Below are positions 52,510-62,041 of a stretch of 64,000 bases of DNA, piece after piece. Source of the stretch: Actinoplanes oblitus. Its GTDB lineage: Bacteria; Actinomycetota; Actinomycetes; Mycobacteriales; Micromonosporaceae. Where the stretch lies: positions 643,501-707,500 of the forward strand of contig NZ_CP126980.1 of the NCBI RefSeq assembly GCF_030252345.1. The letters run 5' to 3'. The notes beneath the pieces were generated by a model. It did not search any database. It worked only from the letters and a program-made list of their open reading frames with translations, and had not been told where the DNA came from. A program made the translations under genes and the position numbers. Within the stretch, counting starts at the first letter, position 1. The number at the start of each line of letters is the position of its first letter.

Positions 52510-53850
52510 TTGCTCTCCGCTTTTACGAGTGCGTTGCGGACGCCTGACCTGCGCAAGAAGTTGTTGTTCACGGTCGCGATGATCGCCATCTACCGGCTCG
52601 GCGCCACCATGCCCAGCCCTGGCGTGTCGTACACCAACGTCAAGGCGTGCCTGAAGCTCACCGAGCAGTCGGGTAACCAGGTTCTGAACCTGTTGAACCT
52701 GTTCTCCGGCGGCGCTCTGCTCCAGCTCTCGGTCTTCGCGCTCGGCATCATGCCGTACATCACCGCGTCGATCATCCTGCAGCTGCTGACCGTGGTGATT
52801 CCGCGGCTCGAGCAGCTCCGCAAGGAGGGTCAGTCCGGTCAGGCGAAGATCACCCAGTACACCCGGTACCTGACGCTGGGCCTCGCGATCCTGCAGTCCT
52901 CGGCGTTCGTCGCCCTGGCCCGGACCGGACAGCTGTTCGGCGGCCTGTGCGACCAGGACAACCCGCAGTACCAGATCATCCCCGAGAACACCGGCATCCC
53001 GATCTGGCTGACCCTGACCGTCCTGGTGATGACGATGACCGCCGGTACCGGCGTGGTCATGTGGCTCGGCGAGCTGGTCACCGACCGCGGCGTCGGCAAC
53101 GGCATGTCCGTCCTGATCTTCACCTCGATCGCGTCCCGCCTTCCCGGCGAGGGCTGGACGATCAAGCAGTCCGCCGGCACCGCCAAGTTCCTCCTGGTGA
53201 TCGCGCTGGTCCTGGTGATCATCGGCCTGGTGGTCTTCATCGAGCAGGCCCAGCGGCGCATCCCGGTGCAGTACGCCAAGCGCATGATCGGCCGGCGGAT
53301 GTACGGCGGCACCTCCACCTACATCCCGCTGAAGGTGAACCAGGCGGGTGTCGTCCCGGTCATCTTCGCCTCGTCGCTGCTCTACCTGCCGCAGCTGTAC
53401 TTGCAGTTCTTCGACAAGAACAAGCTGCAGAACTACCAGATCTGGATCCAGAACTGGCTGGCCACGCCGACCAGCTGGCTCTACATCACGGTCTACTTCC
53501 TGCTGATCATCTTCTTCACGTACTTCTACGTGTCGATCACGTTCAACCCGACTGAGGTCGCGGAGAACATGAAGAAGTACGGTGGTTTCGTGCCGGGTAT
53601 TCGCCCGGGCAAGCCGACCGCCGACTACCTGGACTTCATCCTCAGCCGGATCACCCTGCCGGGTGCGCTCTACCTGGGCCTGATCTCCGTCCTGCCGAAC
53701 TTCTTCTTCATCTGGCTGGACCAGAAGCAGTACCAGAACTTCCCGTTCGGTGGCACCGCCGTGCTGATCATGGTGGGTGTGGGCCTGGAGACGGTGAAGC
53801 AGATCGAGAGCCAGCTCATGCAGCGGAACTACGAAGGGTTCCTCCGGTAG
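52510..53850 (+). CDS. secY: Preprotein translocase subunit SecY
   Basis: A 446-residue, ten-helix channel protein. LRTPDLRKKLLFTVAMIAIY, GALLQLSVFALGIMPYITAS, then RRIPVQYAKRMIGRRMYGGT and the C-terminal VETVKQIESQLMQRNYEGFL-like end (GLETVKQIESQLMQRN). TTG start with GCAGGAGGAAGA just upstream. adk and map follow, as in other Actinobacteria, possibly as one transcript. Confidence 0.98.
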   Translation: MLSAFTSALRTPDLRKKLLFTVAMIAIYRLGATMPSPGVSYTNVKACLKLTEQSGNQVLNLLNLFSGGALLQLSVFALGIMPYITASIILQLLTVVIPRLEQLRKEGQSGQAKITQYTRYLTLGLAILQSSAFVALARTGQLFGGLCDQDNPQYQIIPENTGIPIWLTLTVLVMTMTAGTGVVMWLGELVTDRGVGNGMSVLIFTSIASRLPGEGWTIKQSAGTAKFLLVIALVLVIIGLVVFIEQAQRRIPVQYAKRMIGRRMYGGTSTYIPLKVNQAGVVPVIFASSLLYLPQLYLQFFDKNKLQNYQIWIQNWLATPTSWLYITVYFLLIIFFTYFYVSITFNPTEVAENMKKYGGFVPGIRPGKPTADYLDFILSRITLPGALYLGLISVLPNFFFIWLDQKQYQNFPFGGTAVLIMVGVGLETVKQIESQLMQRNYEGFLR

Positions 53851-53921
53851 TGGGTACGCGGGGCCGGGGGGCTCTGGCGGCGGTTGGCGTGGCTTCTTGC
53901 GGACGAAGCGAGGCGATGTAG

Positions 53922-54575
53922 GTGCGGCTGGTACTGGTGGGCCCTCCGGGGGCCGGCAAGGGGACCCAGGCTGAGTTCATCGCCGCCCATCTCGCCGTAC
54001 CGAAGATCTCGACCGGGGACATCTTCCGGGCCAACGTGTCGCAGGGGACCCCGCTCGGGGTCGAGGCCAAGCGATACATGGACGCCGGGCAGCTGGTGCC
54101 GGACGAGGTCACCATCAACATGGTCCGTGACCGGCTCGCCGAGCCGGACGCCGGCGACGGTTTCCTGCTGGACGGGTTCCCGCGCACGGTGCCGCAGGCG
54201 TCCGCGCTGGACAAGCTGCTGGCCGACCTGGGCACGGCGCTGGACCTGGTGATGGAGCTCGTGGTCGACGACGACGAGGTGATCCGGCGGCTCTCCGGCC
54301 GCAGGACCTGCCGGGGCTGCGGCAAGATCTGGCACGTCGAGTTCGACCCGACCAGCAAGGAGAACATCTGCGACCGGTGCGGGTCGGAGCTGTTCCAGCG
54401 GGACGACGACAAGGCCGAGACCATCGCCAACCGGCTGGTGGAGTACGCCGACAAGACCGCTCCGCTGGTCGACTACTACGGCGCGCAGGGCAAGCTGGTG
54501 GGCATCGACGCCACCGGGCCGGTCGAGGACGTGACGGTGCGCGCCATCGACGCTCTGCGGTCGTACGGGGGCTGA
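53922..54575 (+). CDS. adk: Adenylate kinase
   Basis: A 217-residue adenylate kinase (ATP + AMP to 2 ADP). P-loop [18 protein letters not shown] site [17 protein letters not shown] and [14 protein letters not shown]. The LID holds a four-cysteine zinc site (CRGCGKIWH ... CDRCGSEL), the long form. GTG start 71 bp after secY; map begins 1 bp after its stop. Confidence 0.97.
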   Translation: MRLVLVGPPGAGKGTQAEFIAAHLAVPKISTGDIFRANVSQGTPLGVEAKRYMDAGQLVPDEVTINMVRDRLAEPDAGDGFLLDGFPRTVPQASALDKLLADLGTALDLVMELVVDDDEVIRRLSGRRTCRGCGKIWHVEFDPTSKENICDRCGSELFQRDDDKAETIANRLVEYADKTAPLVDYYGAQGKLVGIDATGPVEDVTVRAIDALRSYGG

Positions 54576-54576
54576 C

Positions 54577-55410
54577 GTGGCACGGCAGGATTCCGGCATT
54601 CAGCTCAAGACGCCGGAGCAGATCGAGAAGATGCGGGCGGCCGGACTGGTCGTCCACGCCGCGCTGGAGGCGATGCGTGAAGCGGTCGCCCCCGGCGTCT
54701 CGACGGCCGACCTCGACGCCATCGCGGAGAAGGTGATCCGCGACCACGGGGCGATCCCGTCGTTCAAGGGCTACCACGGCTTCCCGGCCTCGATCTGCGC
54801 GTCGAACAACGAACAGGTCGTGCACGGCATCCCGAACCCGGAGCAGATCCTCGTCGAGGGCGATCTGATCTCGCTGGACTGCGGCGCCATCCTGAACGAC
54901 TGGCACGGCGACTCGGCGATCACGGTGGGCGTCGGCGAGACCGACCCGGCGTTGCTGCGGATGGCCGAGGTCGCCGAGGACGCGATGTGGGCGGGGATCG
55001 CCGCCGCCGCCCGCGGCGTGGCGAACGGGCGCGGCCGGCTGACCGACATCTCGTTCAACATCGAGAAGGTCATCCGCAAGGCCGGCCGGTACGGCATCGT
55101 CGACGGCTACGGCGGGCACGGCATCGGCACCGAGATGCACCAGGAACCACACGTGCTCAACCACGGCAAGCCGGGCCGCGGCCCACGGCTGGTCCCCGGC
55201 ATGGCGCTGGCCATCGAGCCGATGATCACGATGGGCTCGCCGCGGACCCTGGAGCTCTCCGACGGCTGGACCGTGGTGACCCGGGACGGCTCCCGGGCGG
55301 CGCACGTTGAGCACACCATGGCGCTGCTGGAGGACGGGGTGTGGGTGACCACCGCCCTGGACGGCGGCCGGGCCCGCCTCGGCGATCTGGTGACCGCGCG
55401 GCAGCCCTAG
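54577..55410 (+). CDS. map: Methionine aminopeptidase, type I
   Basis: A 277-residue enzyme that removes N-terminal methionine. Metal ligands are visible in SLDCGAILNDWHGDSAIT (two Asp), GYGGHGIGTEMHQEPHV (His), AIEPMITMG (Glu) and HVEHTMALLEDG (Glu). GTG start directly after adk. Actinobacteria usually hold further map copies elsewhere. A DUF1707 gene follows after 44 bp. Confidence 0.96.
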   Translation: MARQDSGIQLKTPEQIEKMRAAGLVVHAALEAMREAVAPGVSTADLDAIAEKVIRDHGAIPSFKGYHGFPASICASNNEQVVHGIPNPEQILVEGDLISLDCGAILNDWHGDSAITVGVGETDPALLRMAEVAEDAMWAGIAAAARGVANGRGRLTDISFNIEKVIRKAGRYGIVDGYGGHGIGTEMHQEPHVLNHGKPGRGPRLVPGMALAIEPMITMGSPRTLELSDGWTVVTRDGSRAAHVEHTMALLEDGVWVTTALDGGRARLGDLVTARQP

Positions 55411-55454
55411 GGTGGCCCTAGGAGGACGAGCGTCCGCCTGGCATGCTGTGACCC

Positions 55455-55898
55455 ATGGGACGCGAGGGGATGCGGGCCGGCGACAGTGATCGTCAGCGCG
55501 TAGCGGATCAGTTGAAGTCCGCGCTCGACGAGGGCCGGCTCGATCTGAACGAGTACGACGAGCGGGTCCAGCGGGCCTACGGCGCCCGGACCTACGCGGA
55601 TCTGGACGGTCTCCTCGACGACCTGCCCGGCACGGTGCCGCCCCGGCAGTCCCAGATGCAGCCACACATCCCGGCGCAGCACCCGGCCGCCGTGCCGGTC
55701 GGCAAGGCCGAGCGCGGCCACAGCGGCCGGCACACCTTTCAGTCTGCCCTGACCGCCTTCCTGATCTGCACGTTGATCTGGGCGGTCACCTCGTTCACCT
55801 CGGGGCACGCTCAGTATTTCTGGCCCGCCTGGGTCCTGATCCCGGTGATCATCACGGGCGTCGGCGCCTTCACGGAGCGCGGCCGCCGAGGCCGCTGA
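55455..55898 (+). CDS. DUF1707 domain membrane protein
   Basis: A 147-residue protein. DUF1707 domain at residues ~6-58 (MRAGDSDRQRVADQLKSALD, EGRLDLNEYDERVQRAYGAR, TYADLDGLLDDLPG), then a linker and two hydrophobic helices (ALTAFLICTLIWAVTSF and WPAWVLIPVIITGVGAF). It has the same plan as the protein at 5763-6239. The 3' end and stop lie inside the first unit of a 45-bp tandem repeat. Function unknown. Confidence 0.8.
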   Translation: MGREGMRAGDSDRQRVADQLKSALDEGRLDLNEYDERVQRAYGARTYADLDGLLDDLPGTVPPRQSQMQPHIPAQHPAAVPVGKAERGHSGRHTFQSALTAFLICTLIWAVTSFTSGHAQYFWPAWVLIPVIITGVGAFTERGRRGR

Positions 55899-56000
55899 GC
55901 GAGACGGCCGGTGCCGCCGACCGAGACCTGCCGAGGCCGCTGAGTGGGTCTGCCGGTGCCGCCGACCGTGGCTCGCCGAGGCCGCTGAGCGAGATGGCCG
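55888..56000 (+). repeat. 45-bp tandem repeat, 2.5 copies
   Basis: Units begin GAGGCCGCTGAG at 55888, 55933 and 55978, exactly 45 bp apart, the last partial. The stop codon of the DUF1707 gene is in unit 1, and each further unit keeps the same in-frame TGA. The rest of the 55899-56339 gap holds degenerate GCCGCTGAG-like motifs and the shared motif at 56133, but no gene. Confidence 0.75.
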
Positions 56001-56132
56001 TCGCCGTGGCCGGTGGCCGGTGGCCGGTGACGGGCGCGGCCGCTAGGGCCGCTGAGCGGGCCTGTGGGAGCCGCGGAGCACGGGCGACAGAGACCGCTGA
56101 TCCGGGCCTGCCGGGGCGGCTGAGACGCGCGT

Positions 56133-56150
56133 GACACGCCCGACCCCGGG
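56133..56150 (+). promoter_or_regulatory. Shared 18-base leader motif, infA copy
   Basis: GACACGCCCGACCCCGGG, one base different from the copies before rpsL and rpsJ. It ends 189 bases before infA. GTAGACT-type -10-like sequence lies downstream at about 56189, so the motif may be in a promoter region rather than in the mRNA here. Confidence 0.5.
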
Positions 56151-56339
56151 TAACGGTGACCTCGGTTTGGCGTCCCCGAAACGTGCGCGTAGACTGGCTT
56201 GCTGGCGCGCAGCGTCCACTCCTTCATGTCCTCAGCGCTTCGAGGAACGGGGGAGCCGCGGCTGGTCCGAGCCCCCCAAGAGGCTCGGGTACGACGTTGC
56301 ACAGCCTGCCCCAGAACCCGATGTCAGGTAGCGGAGGAC

Positions 56340-56561
56340 ATGCCTAAGAAAGACGGAGCCATCGAGATCGAAGGCCGAGTGATCGAGCCCCTGCCGAACG
56401 CCATGTTCCGCGTTGAGCTCGCCAATGGTCACAAGGTCCTGGCACACATCTCCGGGAAGATGCGCCAGCACTACATCCGCATCCTTCCCGAGGACAGGGT
56501 CGTCGTCGAACTGTCGCCGTACGACCTGACCCGCGGGCGAATCGTCTACCGCTACAAGTAA
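56340..56561 (+). CDS. infA: Translation initiation factor IF-1
   Basis: A 73-residue OB-fold IF-1: [40 protein letters not shown], then [20 protein letters not shown]. The ATG at 56340 has GCGGAGGAC just before it. First gene of the alpha operon in Actinobacteria. Confidence 0.98.
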   Translation: MPKKDGAIEIEGRVIEPLPNAMFRVELANGHKVLAHISGKMRQHYIRILPEDRVVVELSPYDLTRGRIVYRYK

Positions 56562-56609
56562 CGGGTCGCGGGGTTTTATGTCCCGTCTGACTGAGAGTTA
56601 AGGCAAACC

Positions 56610-56726
56610 GTGAAGGTCAAGCCGAGCGTCAAGCGGATCTGCAACAACTGCCGGATCATCCGGCGGCACGGCCGGGTCATGGTCATCTGCTCCACCGACC
56701 CGCGCCACAAGCAGCGTCAGGGCTGA
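56610..56726 (+). CDS. rpmJ: 50S ribosomal protein L36
   Basis: A 38-residue L36, too short for most gene callers: [20 protein letters not shown] then [18 protein letters not shown]. The CNNC pair, the later Cys and the His make the zinc site of the C+ form. GTG start at 56610, 48 bp after infA. The 150-bp gap to rpsM holds a GC hairpin (CCCCGG/CCGGGG near 56791-56810). Confidence 0.96.
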   Translation: MKVKPSVKRICNNCRIIRRHGRVMVICSTDPRHKQRQG

Positions 56727-56876
56727 GTAGACCCGCGCAAGATCCGCACCACTGAATAAGCCCGTCCCAGTCGTCGCGAGGCGGCTGTACCCCCGGTCGG
56801 AGGCCGGGGCCCGCCCGGGCAGGCGGGAGGGGACGGGCACAGACCTCCGCGACAAAAACGAGGAGTACGCCCACTA

Positions 56877-57257
56877 ATGGCACGTCTCGTCGGCGTCGAT
56901 CTTCCCCGCGAAAAGCGGATGGAGATCGCGCTCACCTACATCTTCGGGATCGGGCGCACCCGGTCCGTCGAAGCACTGAACGCTACGGCGATCGACCTGA
57001 ACAAGCGCGCCAAGGACCTCACTGAGGAGGAGCTGCTCAAGCTCCGCGAATACATTGAGGCCAACTTCAAGGTTGAGGGCGACCTGCGCCGCGAGGTCGC
57101 CGCGGACATCCGCCGCAAGGTTGAGATCGGCTGCTACGCCGGCATCCGCCACCGCAAGGGCCTGCCCGTGCGGGGTCAGCGGACCCGGACCAACGCTCGT
57201 ACCCGTAAGGGCCCGAAGCGCACGGTCGCCGGTAAGAAGAAGCCCGGTCGGAAGTAA
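56877..57257 (+). CDS. rpsM: 30S ribosomal protein S13
   Basis: A 126-residue S13 of the subunit head. [33 protein letters not shown] and the basic tail [23 protein letters not shown] after GAGGAGTACGCCCACTA. Confidence 0.98.
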   Translation: MARLVGVDLPREKRMEIALTYIFGIGRTRSVEALNATAIDLNKRAKDLTEEELLKLREYIEANFKVEGDLRREVAADIRRKVEIGCYAGIRHRKGLPVRGQRTRTNARTRKGPKRTVAGKKKPGRK

Positions 57258-57274
57258 TAGGAGCGCACTGACTT

Positions 57275-57682
57275 ATGCCACCGAAGGCACGCGCAGGGGC
57301 CGCAGTCAAGAAGGTCCGGCGCAAGGAACGCAAGAACGTCGCCCACGGGCAGGCGCACATCAAGAGCACCTTCAACAACACCATCGTGTCGATCACCGAC
57401 CCGACCGGTGCGGTCATCTCCTGGGCCTCGTCCGGCCAGGTGGGCTTCAAGGGCTCCCGCAAGTCGACTCCGTTCGCCGCGCAGCTGGCCGCCGAGGCCG
57501 CCGCTCGCCGGGCCATGGAGCACGGCATGCGCAAGGTCGACGTGTTCGTCAAGGGCCCCGGTTCCGGCCGGGAGACCGCCATCCGTTCGCTGCAGGCCGC
57601 TGGTCTCGAGGTCGGTCAGATCTCCGACGTGACCCCGCAGCCGCACAACGGTTGCCGTCCGCCGAAGCGTCGCCGGGTCTAA
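57275..57682 (+). CDS. rpsK: 30S ribosomal protein S11
   Basis: A 135-residue S11 on the platform. [40 protein letters not shown], ending [18 protein letters not shown]. 17 bp after rpsM. Confidence 0.98.
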   Translation: MPPKARAGAAVKKVRRKERKNVAHGQAHIKSTFNNTIVSITDPTGAVISWASSGQVGFKGSRKSTPFAAQLAAEAAARRAMEHGMRKVDVFVKGPGSGRETAIRSLQAAGLEVGQISDVTPQPHNGCRPPKRRRV

Positions 57683-57698
57683 GGGAGATATCGAAGCA

Positions 57699-58325
57699 AT
57701 GGCTCGTTACGTTGGTGCGGACTGCAAGCGCTGCCGCCGCGAGAAGATGAAGCTGTTCCTCAAGGGCAGCAAGTGCGACGGGCCGAAGTGCCCGTTCGAG
57801 TCGCGTCCCTTCCCGCCCGGCCAGCACGGCCGTGGCCGGACCAAGGAGACCGAGTACCTGCTCCAGCACCGCGAGAAGCAGAAGGCCCGCCGCGTCTACG
57901 GCGTGCTGGAGAAGCAGTTCCGCGGGTACTACGAGGAGGCTGTCACCAAGCCCGGCAAGACCGGTGAGGTGCTGCTGCAGATCCTCGAGTCGCGTCTGGA
58001 CAACGTCGTCTACCGGGCCGGTTACGCCGCGTCCCGCGACGCCGCCCGCCAGCTGGTCAAGCACGGCCACTTCCTGGTGAACGGCGTCAAGGTCGACATC
58101 CCGTCGTACCGGGTGAAGGAGCACGACATCGTCACGCTCCGGGAGAAGTCGAAGGAGATGACCCCCTTCGTCGTCGCCCAGGCCCAGGCCGGTTCCCGGC
58201 CGGTGCCGGCGTGGCTGGAGCCCATCCCGAGCGAGATGAAGATCCTGATCCACACGCTCCCGGCCCGCGCTGTCATCGACACGCAGGTCCAGGAGCAGCT
58301 GATCGTGGAGCTTTACTCCAAGTAG
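57699..58325 (+). CDS. rpsD: 30S ribosomal protein S4
   Basis: A 208-residue S4, assembly initiator and, in E. coli, repressor of the alpha operon. The N-terminal zinc-type cysteines are present (ADCKRCRREKMKLFLKGSKC, then DGPKCPF). The S4 RNA-binding domain is ESRLDNVVYRAGYAASRDAA with RQLVKHGHFLVNGVKVDIPS. 16 bp after rpsK. Confidence 0.97.
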   Translation: MARYVGADCKRCRREKMKLFLKGSKCDGPKCPFESRPFPPGQHGRGRTKETEYLLQHREKQKARRVYGVLEKQFRGYYEEAVTKPGKTGEVLLQILESRLDNVVYRAGYAASRDAARQLVKHGHFLVNGVKVDIPSYRVKEHDIVTLREKSKEMTPFVVAQAQAGSRPVPAWLEPIPSEMKILIHTLPARAVIDTQVQEQLIVELYSK

Positions 58326-58410
58326 CAATTTGCCCGGTGCTTCGTCATGAGGTGCCGGGCAAACCAGATGGCCATCAAATAGCGGTTGGCCTGACAGAAA
58401 GAAGAACAGC

Positions 58411-59433
58411 GTGCTCATCAGCCAGCGGCCGACCCTCTCGGAGGAGTCGCTCAGCGAGACCCGTTCCCGGTTCACCATCGAACCGCTGGAGCCGGGCTTC
58501 GGCTACACCCTCGGCAACTCGCTGCGGCGGACCCTGCTGTCGTCCATCCCGGGCGCGGCGGTCACCAGCATCAAGATCGACGGCGTGCTGCACGAGTTCA
58601 CCACGATCCCCGGTGTCAAGGAGGACGTGGTCGAGCTGGTCATGAACGTCAAGGAACTGACCGTCAGCTCCGAGCACGACGAGCCGGTCAGCATGTACCT
58701 GCGCAAGCAGGGCCCTGGCGACGTGACCGCCGGAGACATCCAGCCGCCGGCCGGTGTCTCGGTGCACAACCCCGATCTGAAGCTGGCGACGCTGAACAGC
58801 AAGGGCCGGCTCGACATGGAGCTGACCGTGGAGCGTGGCCGTGGCTACGTCACCGCGGCGCAGAACAAGAGCGCGGGCGCGGAGATCGGCCGGATCCCGG
58901 TCGACTCGATCTACTCGCCGGTGCTCAAGGTGACCTACCGTGTCGAGGCGACCCGTGTCGAGCAGCGCACCGACTTCGACCGTCTGATCATCGACGTCGA
59001 GTCGAAGGCGTCCATCTCGCCGCGGACCGCGCTGGCCTCGGCCGGCTCGACCCTGGTCGAGCTGTTCGGCCTGTGCCGGGAGCTGGACGAGACCGCCGAG
59101 GGCATCGACATCGGCCCGTCGCCGCAGGACGCGCAGCTCGCTGCCGACCTGGCTCTCCCGATCGAGGAGCTGGACCTCACCGTCCGGTCGTACAACTGCC
59201 TCAAGCGCGAGGGCATCAACTCGGTGGGCGAATTGATAGGGCGTACCGAGGCCGACCTTCTGGACATCCGGAACTTCGGCCAGAAGTCCATCGACGAGGT
59301 CAAGATGAAGCTCGCCGGAATGGGCCTGGGCCTCAAGGACAGCGCGCCGTCCTTCGACCCGGCGCACGTCGTGGACTCGTTCGGCGACGTGGACTACGAC
59401 ACCGACGATTACCGCGAGACCGAGCAGCTCTAA
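58411..59433 (+). CDS. rpoA: RNA polymerase subunit alpha
   Basis: A 340-residue alpha subunit. N-terminal assembly domain: [40 protein letters not shown]-terminal DNA- and activator-binding domain: [20 protein letters not shown], then [23 protein letters not shown] start 85 bp after rpsD. Co-transcribed with rplQ. Confidence 0.98.
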   Translation: MLISQRPTLSEESLSETRSRFTIEPLEPGFGYTLGNSLRRTLLSSIPGAAVTSIKIDGVLHEFTTIPGVKEDVVELVMNVKELTVSSEHDEPVSMYLRKQGPGDVTAGDIQPPAGVSVHNPDLKLATLNSKGRLDMELTVERGRGYVTAAQNKSAGAEIGRIPVDSIYSPVLKVTYRVEATRVEQRTDFDRLIIDVESKASISPRTALASAGSTLVELFGLCRELDETAEGIDIGPSPQDAQLAADLALPIEELDLTVRSYNCLKREGINSVGELIGRTEADLLDIRNFGQKSIDEVKMKLAGMGLGLKDSAPSFDPAHVVDSFGDVDYDTDDYRETEQL

Positions 59434-59471
59434 GCTCTCGGCCCTGCGCATCTTTTCAAGGAGCATCTGAA

Positions 59472-60038
59472 ATGCCCACGCCCACGAAGGGTGCCCGCCT
59501 CGGCGGCAGCCCGGCACACGAGAAGCTCATCATGGCGAACCTGGCCACCGAGCTCTTCCGGCACGGGAAGATCAAGACCACCGAGACCAAGGCGAAGCGG
59601 CTGCGCCCGCTGGCTGAGCAGCTCATCACGAAGGCCAAGCGGGGCGACCTGCACGCCCGTCGCCGGGTGCTGGCCACCGTGAAGGACAAGGACGTCGTGT
59701 ACGCCCTGTTCGAGCAGATCGCTCCGCGGTACACCGGTCGCCCCGGTGGCTACACCCGGATCACCAAGACCGGCCCGCGCAAGGGCGACGCCGCTCCGAT
59801 GGCGATCATCGAGCTGGTCGAGGAGGCTCCGGTCGCGGCCACCACCGCGCCGGCCGCCAAGTCCGCCGCTCGCAAGGCCACCGCGCAGCAGGACAAGGTC
59901 GAGGCTCTGGCCCCGGAGGAGACGGTTCCGGCCGTCGCCGACGACCAGGACGCCGAGCCTCCGGTCAACGCCTCCGGCGACAAGGGCGCCGAGGGCCCCG
60001 GTGACCAGGCCGAGGGCGACGACACCGCCAAGGCCTGA
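59472..60038 (+). CDS. rplQ: 50S ribosomal protein L17
   Basis: A 188-residue L17. The conserved 115 residues include [40 protein letters not shown] and [20 protein letters not shown]. The last ~65 residues are an Ala/Glu/Asp-rich tail, longer than the E. coli protein (127) but common in Actinobacteria. A terminator follows. Confidence 0.97.
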   Translation: MPTPTKGARLGGSPAHEKLIMANLATELFRHGKIKTTETKAKRLRPLAEQLITKAKRGDLHARRRVLATVKDKDVVYALFEQIAPRYTGRPGGYTRITKTGPRKGDAAPMAIIELVEEAPVAATTAPAAKSAARKATAQQDKVEALAPEETVPAVADDQDAEPPVNASGDKGAEGPGDQAEGDDTAKA

Positions 60039-60053
60039 CATCGCTTCGAAGTG

Positions 60054-60084
60054 AGGCCCGGCATCCGTTCAGGGTGCCGGGCCT
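60054..60084 (+). terminator. Terminator after rplQ
   Basis: AGGCCCGGCATCC pairs with GGGTGCCGGGCCT (one G-U) around a GTTCA loop and is followed by TTCGGTTT. Confidence 0.85.
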
Positions 60085-60186
60085 TTCGGTTTCACCACCA
60101 CACCATTTCGGTACGGCCTGAGCACAGTCCCGTGGCAGCGGCGACGCGAGGCGGGTCGTGTTCCAGGCCGAGGAGCGCGCTGCGGC

Positions 60187-61011
60187 ATGACGGAAACCAT
60201 CCGCCTACGACTGGACGTCTCGTACGACGGCCGGGACTTCTCCGGCTGGGCGGCGCAGCCTGGACGCCGTACCGTAGCCGGGGTTCTGGTCGAGGCCTTG
60301 CACCGCGTCCTCGGCGCCTCGGGCGCGGACTGGCCGCTGGGCCTGACGGTGGCCGGTCGGACCGACGCCGGGGTGCACGCCACCGGCCAGGTGTGCCACA
60401 TCGAGTTGCCCGCCGAGCGCTACGCGGAGCTGGCCGGCTCGCTGCCGCGCCGGCTGAGCGCGCTGATGCCGCCGGATGCCCGGGTCAAGGGCGTGCTGCC
60501 GGTGCCGGACAGCTTCGACGCCCGGTTCTCGGCCACCTTCCGCCGCTACGAGTACCGGGTCTGTGACGACGGCTGGGGACCGGAGCCGCTGCGGCGTTAC
60601 GACACCCTCGGCTGGCCGCGTCCGCTCGACCTGGACCGGCTCAACGCCGCCGCCGCCGGGCTGCTCGGCGAGCACGACTTCGCGGCGTTCTGCAAGCGCA
60701 AGGAGCACGCCACCACGATCCGCGCGATCAACCGGTTGGACTGGCGCCGGGACGCGGACCGTACGCTGGTCGCCACCGTGCAGGCCGACGCCTTCTGCCA
60801 GGCCATGGTCCGCAGCCTGGTCGGTGCGATGCTCGCCGTGGGCGAGGGCCGCCGCGAGCCGGACTGGCCGGCCAAGCTGCTCACCCTGCGGGAACGCTCC
60901 AGCGAGGTGACTGTCGCTCCGGCGCACGGCCTGACGCTGGTCGCTGTCGGCTACCCGGCCGAGGCCGAATACGCGGCCCGCGCCGACGCCACCCGCCGCC
61001 TGCGCGCCTGA
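60187..61011 (+). CDS. truA: tRNA pseudouridine synthase TruA
   Basis: A 274-residue enzyme that makes pseudouridine at positions 38-40 of tRNA. RLRLDVSYDGRDFSGWAAQP at the start and TVAGRTDAGVHATGQVCHIE with the catalytic Asp. RRYEYRVCDD and VRSLVGAMLAVGEGR are also typical. It lies after rplQ, as in many bacteria, though a terminator intervenes. Confidence 0.96.
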   Translation: MTETIRLRLDVSYDGRDFSGWAAQPGRRTVAGVLVEALHRVLGASGADWPLGLTVAGRTDAGVHATGQVCHIELPAERYAELAGSLPRRLSALMPPDARVKGVLPVPDSFDARFSATFRRYEYRVCDDGWGPEPLRRYDTLGWPRPLDLDRLNAAAAGLLGEHDFAAFCKRKEHATTIRAINRLDWRRDADRTLVATVQADAFCQAMVRSLVGAMLAVGEGRREPDWPAKLLTLRERSSEVTVAPAHGLTLVAVGYPAEAEYAARADATRRLRA

Positions 61012-61058
61012 CGTCCACACGGTCCCGTCCGGCGGTGACGCCGCCCGCTCCCACCACC

Positions 61059-61179
61059 CGGCTGGTCGTGGGGGTTCTGTGCGGGGCGGGGATGCCACCG
61101 TGAGTGCCAGCCCGGGGGTCTCGGCTGGTTGTGGGGGTTCTGTGCGGGGCGGGGATGCCACCGTGAGTGCCAGCCCGGG
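61059..61179 (+). repeat. 63-bp direct repeat, two copies
   Basis: A 58-base block starting CGGCTGGT at 61059 and again at 61122 differs at one base (GTCGTGGGG versus GTTGTGGGG). The period is 63 bp. It fills the gap between truA and the convergent gene at 61197. Confidence 0.85.
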
Positions 61180-61196
61180 AAGGGTGGGAGCGCTGC

Positions 61197-61946
61197 TCAG
61201 CCGTGGCGCGCGAGGACCTCGTCACTGAGATACGAGTCGAGCAGGTGAGCCGTGATCTGCGCCAGCCGCGGGTCCTCGCCGAGCGCGGGTGCGCCGCCCG
61301 CCTCGGTGATCGCGCAGTAGATCAGGTAGTGACCGCGGGCCCGCCAGCCGATCGGGGTGCCCGCGGCGGTCGGGCTGCCGGACATCGAGGTGAAACCGCC
61401 GTCGCCGGTCTCCACCAGGGCGCGGACCCGGTCGGCGACGGCCGCGGCGCTCTGCGCGTCGGCCAGGTCCAGGATGCCGGCGGTGACCTGGTAGGCCCCG
61501 TCCGGGACGGTGAGGCTGGCACGGACGGCCTGGCTGCAGCCGTACCCGGAAAGCGCGGACCGCAAGTCGCCGGTGACCGCGAGCGTGCAGTCGGTCTCGG
61601 CCACCGCCCGGTCCACCTGATAGCCGGCGGCGCCGGCCGGAAAGGCCTCCGGGACGGTCAGCGGCACCCGGCCGGTGGGGGCGGCCGGGTCCTGGTGGTC
61701 GTCGGCCACGATCAGGAAGCCGAGGGTGAGGAAGATGCCCAGCACGATCATGGCGGCCAGGCCGCGGGTGAGTAGTTGGATGGCCGGATACGGCTCACGC
61801 CAGGCGTGCCGTCGCGGCGGGGCCTGAGTTCGGGGGTGCTGGCGGTGCTGGCCGGCGCTGGGCCGGGGGAGGCTCCGGACCAGGAACATCAGGTCGAGTG
61901 CCGGGGTGGCGCGGTGGGCGGAGCGGTTCGGGGTGGCGTACCGCAT
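61197..61946 (-). CDS. Membrane-anchored protein with extracytoplasmic domain, unknown
   Basis: A 249-residue protein from the ATG at 61946 (upstream in-frame starts exist). It has a ~60-residue Pro/Arg/His-rich cytoplasmic region (SAGQHRQHPRTQAPPRRHAW), one helix (LTRGLAAMIVLGIFLTLGFL) and a ~165-residue outer domain (DDHQDPAAPTGRVPLTVPEA; three cysteines in TDCTLA, YGCSQA and YLIYCA). The middle part (SLTVPDGAYQVTAGILDLAD) looks like a substrate-binding or regulatory fold, but I recognise no family. It converges on truA across a direct repeat. Confidence 0.62.
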   Translation of the reverse strand: MRYATPNRSAHRATPALDLMFLVRSLPRPSAGQHRQHPRTQAPPRRHAWREPYPAIQLLTRGLAAMIVLGIFLTLGFLIVADDHQDPAAPTGRVPLTVPEAFPAGAAGYQVDRAVAETDCTLAVTGDLRSALSGYGCSQAVRASLTVPDGAYQVTAGILDLADAQSAAAVADRVRALVETGDGGFTSMSGSPTAAGTPIGWRARGHYLIYCAITEAGGAPALGEDPRLAQITAHLLDSYLSDEVLARHG

Positions 61947-62041
61947 GGGTGTCAACGTAGGAGGGCACGTCGATCTATGAACGCACAGCGTGTCCGGCAC
62001 CCGGTCGCCCGGGCGGCGTTGTTACGCGGGAGACTGAGCGG

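Noticed and set aside
55811..56302. A minus-strand frame with repeated GGTGR..QRPR motifs
   Set aside because: The motif repeats come from the 45-bp DNA repeat. The frame overlaps the DUF1707 gene antisense and has no start signal.
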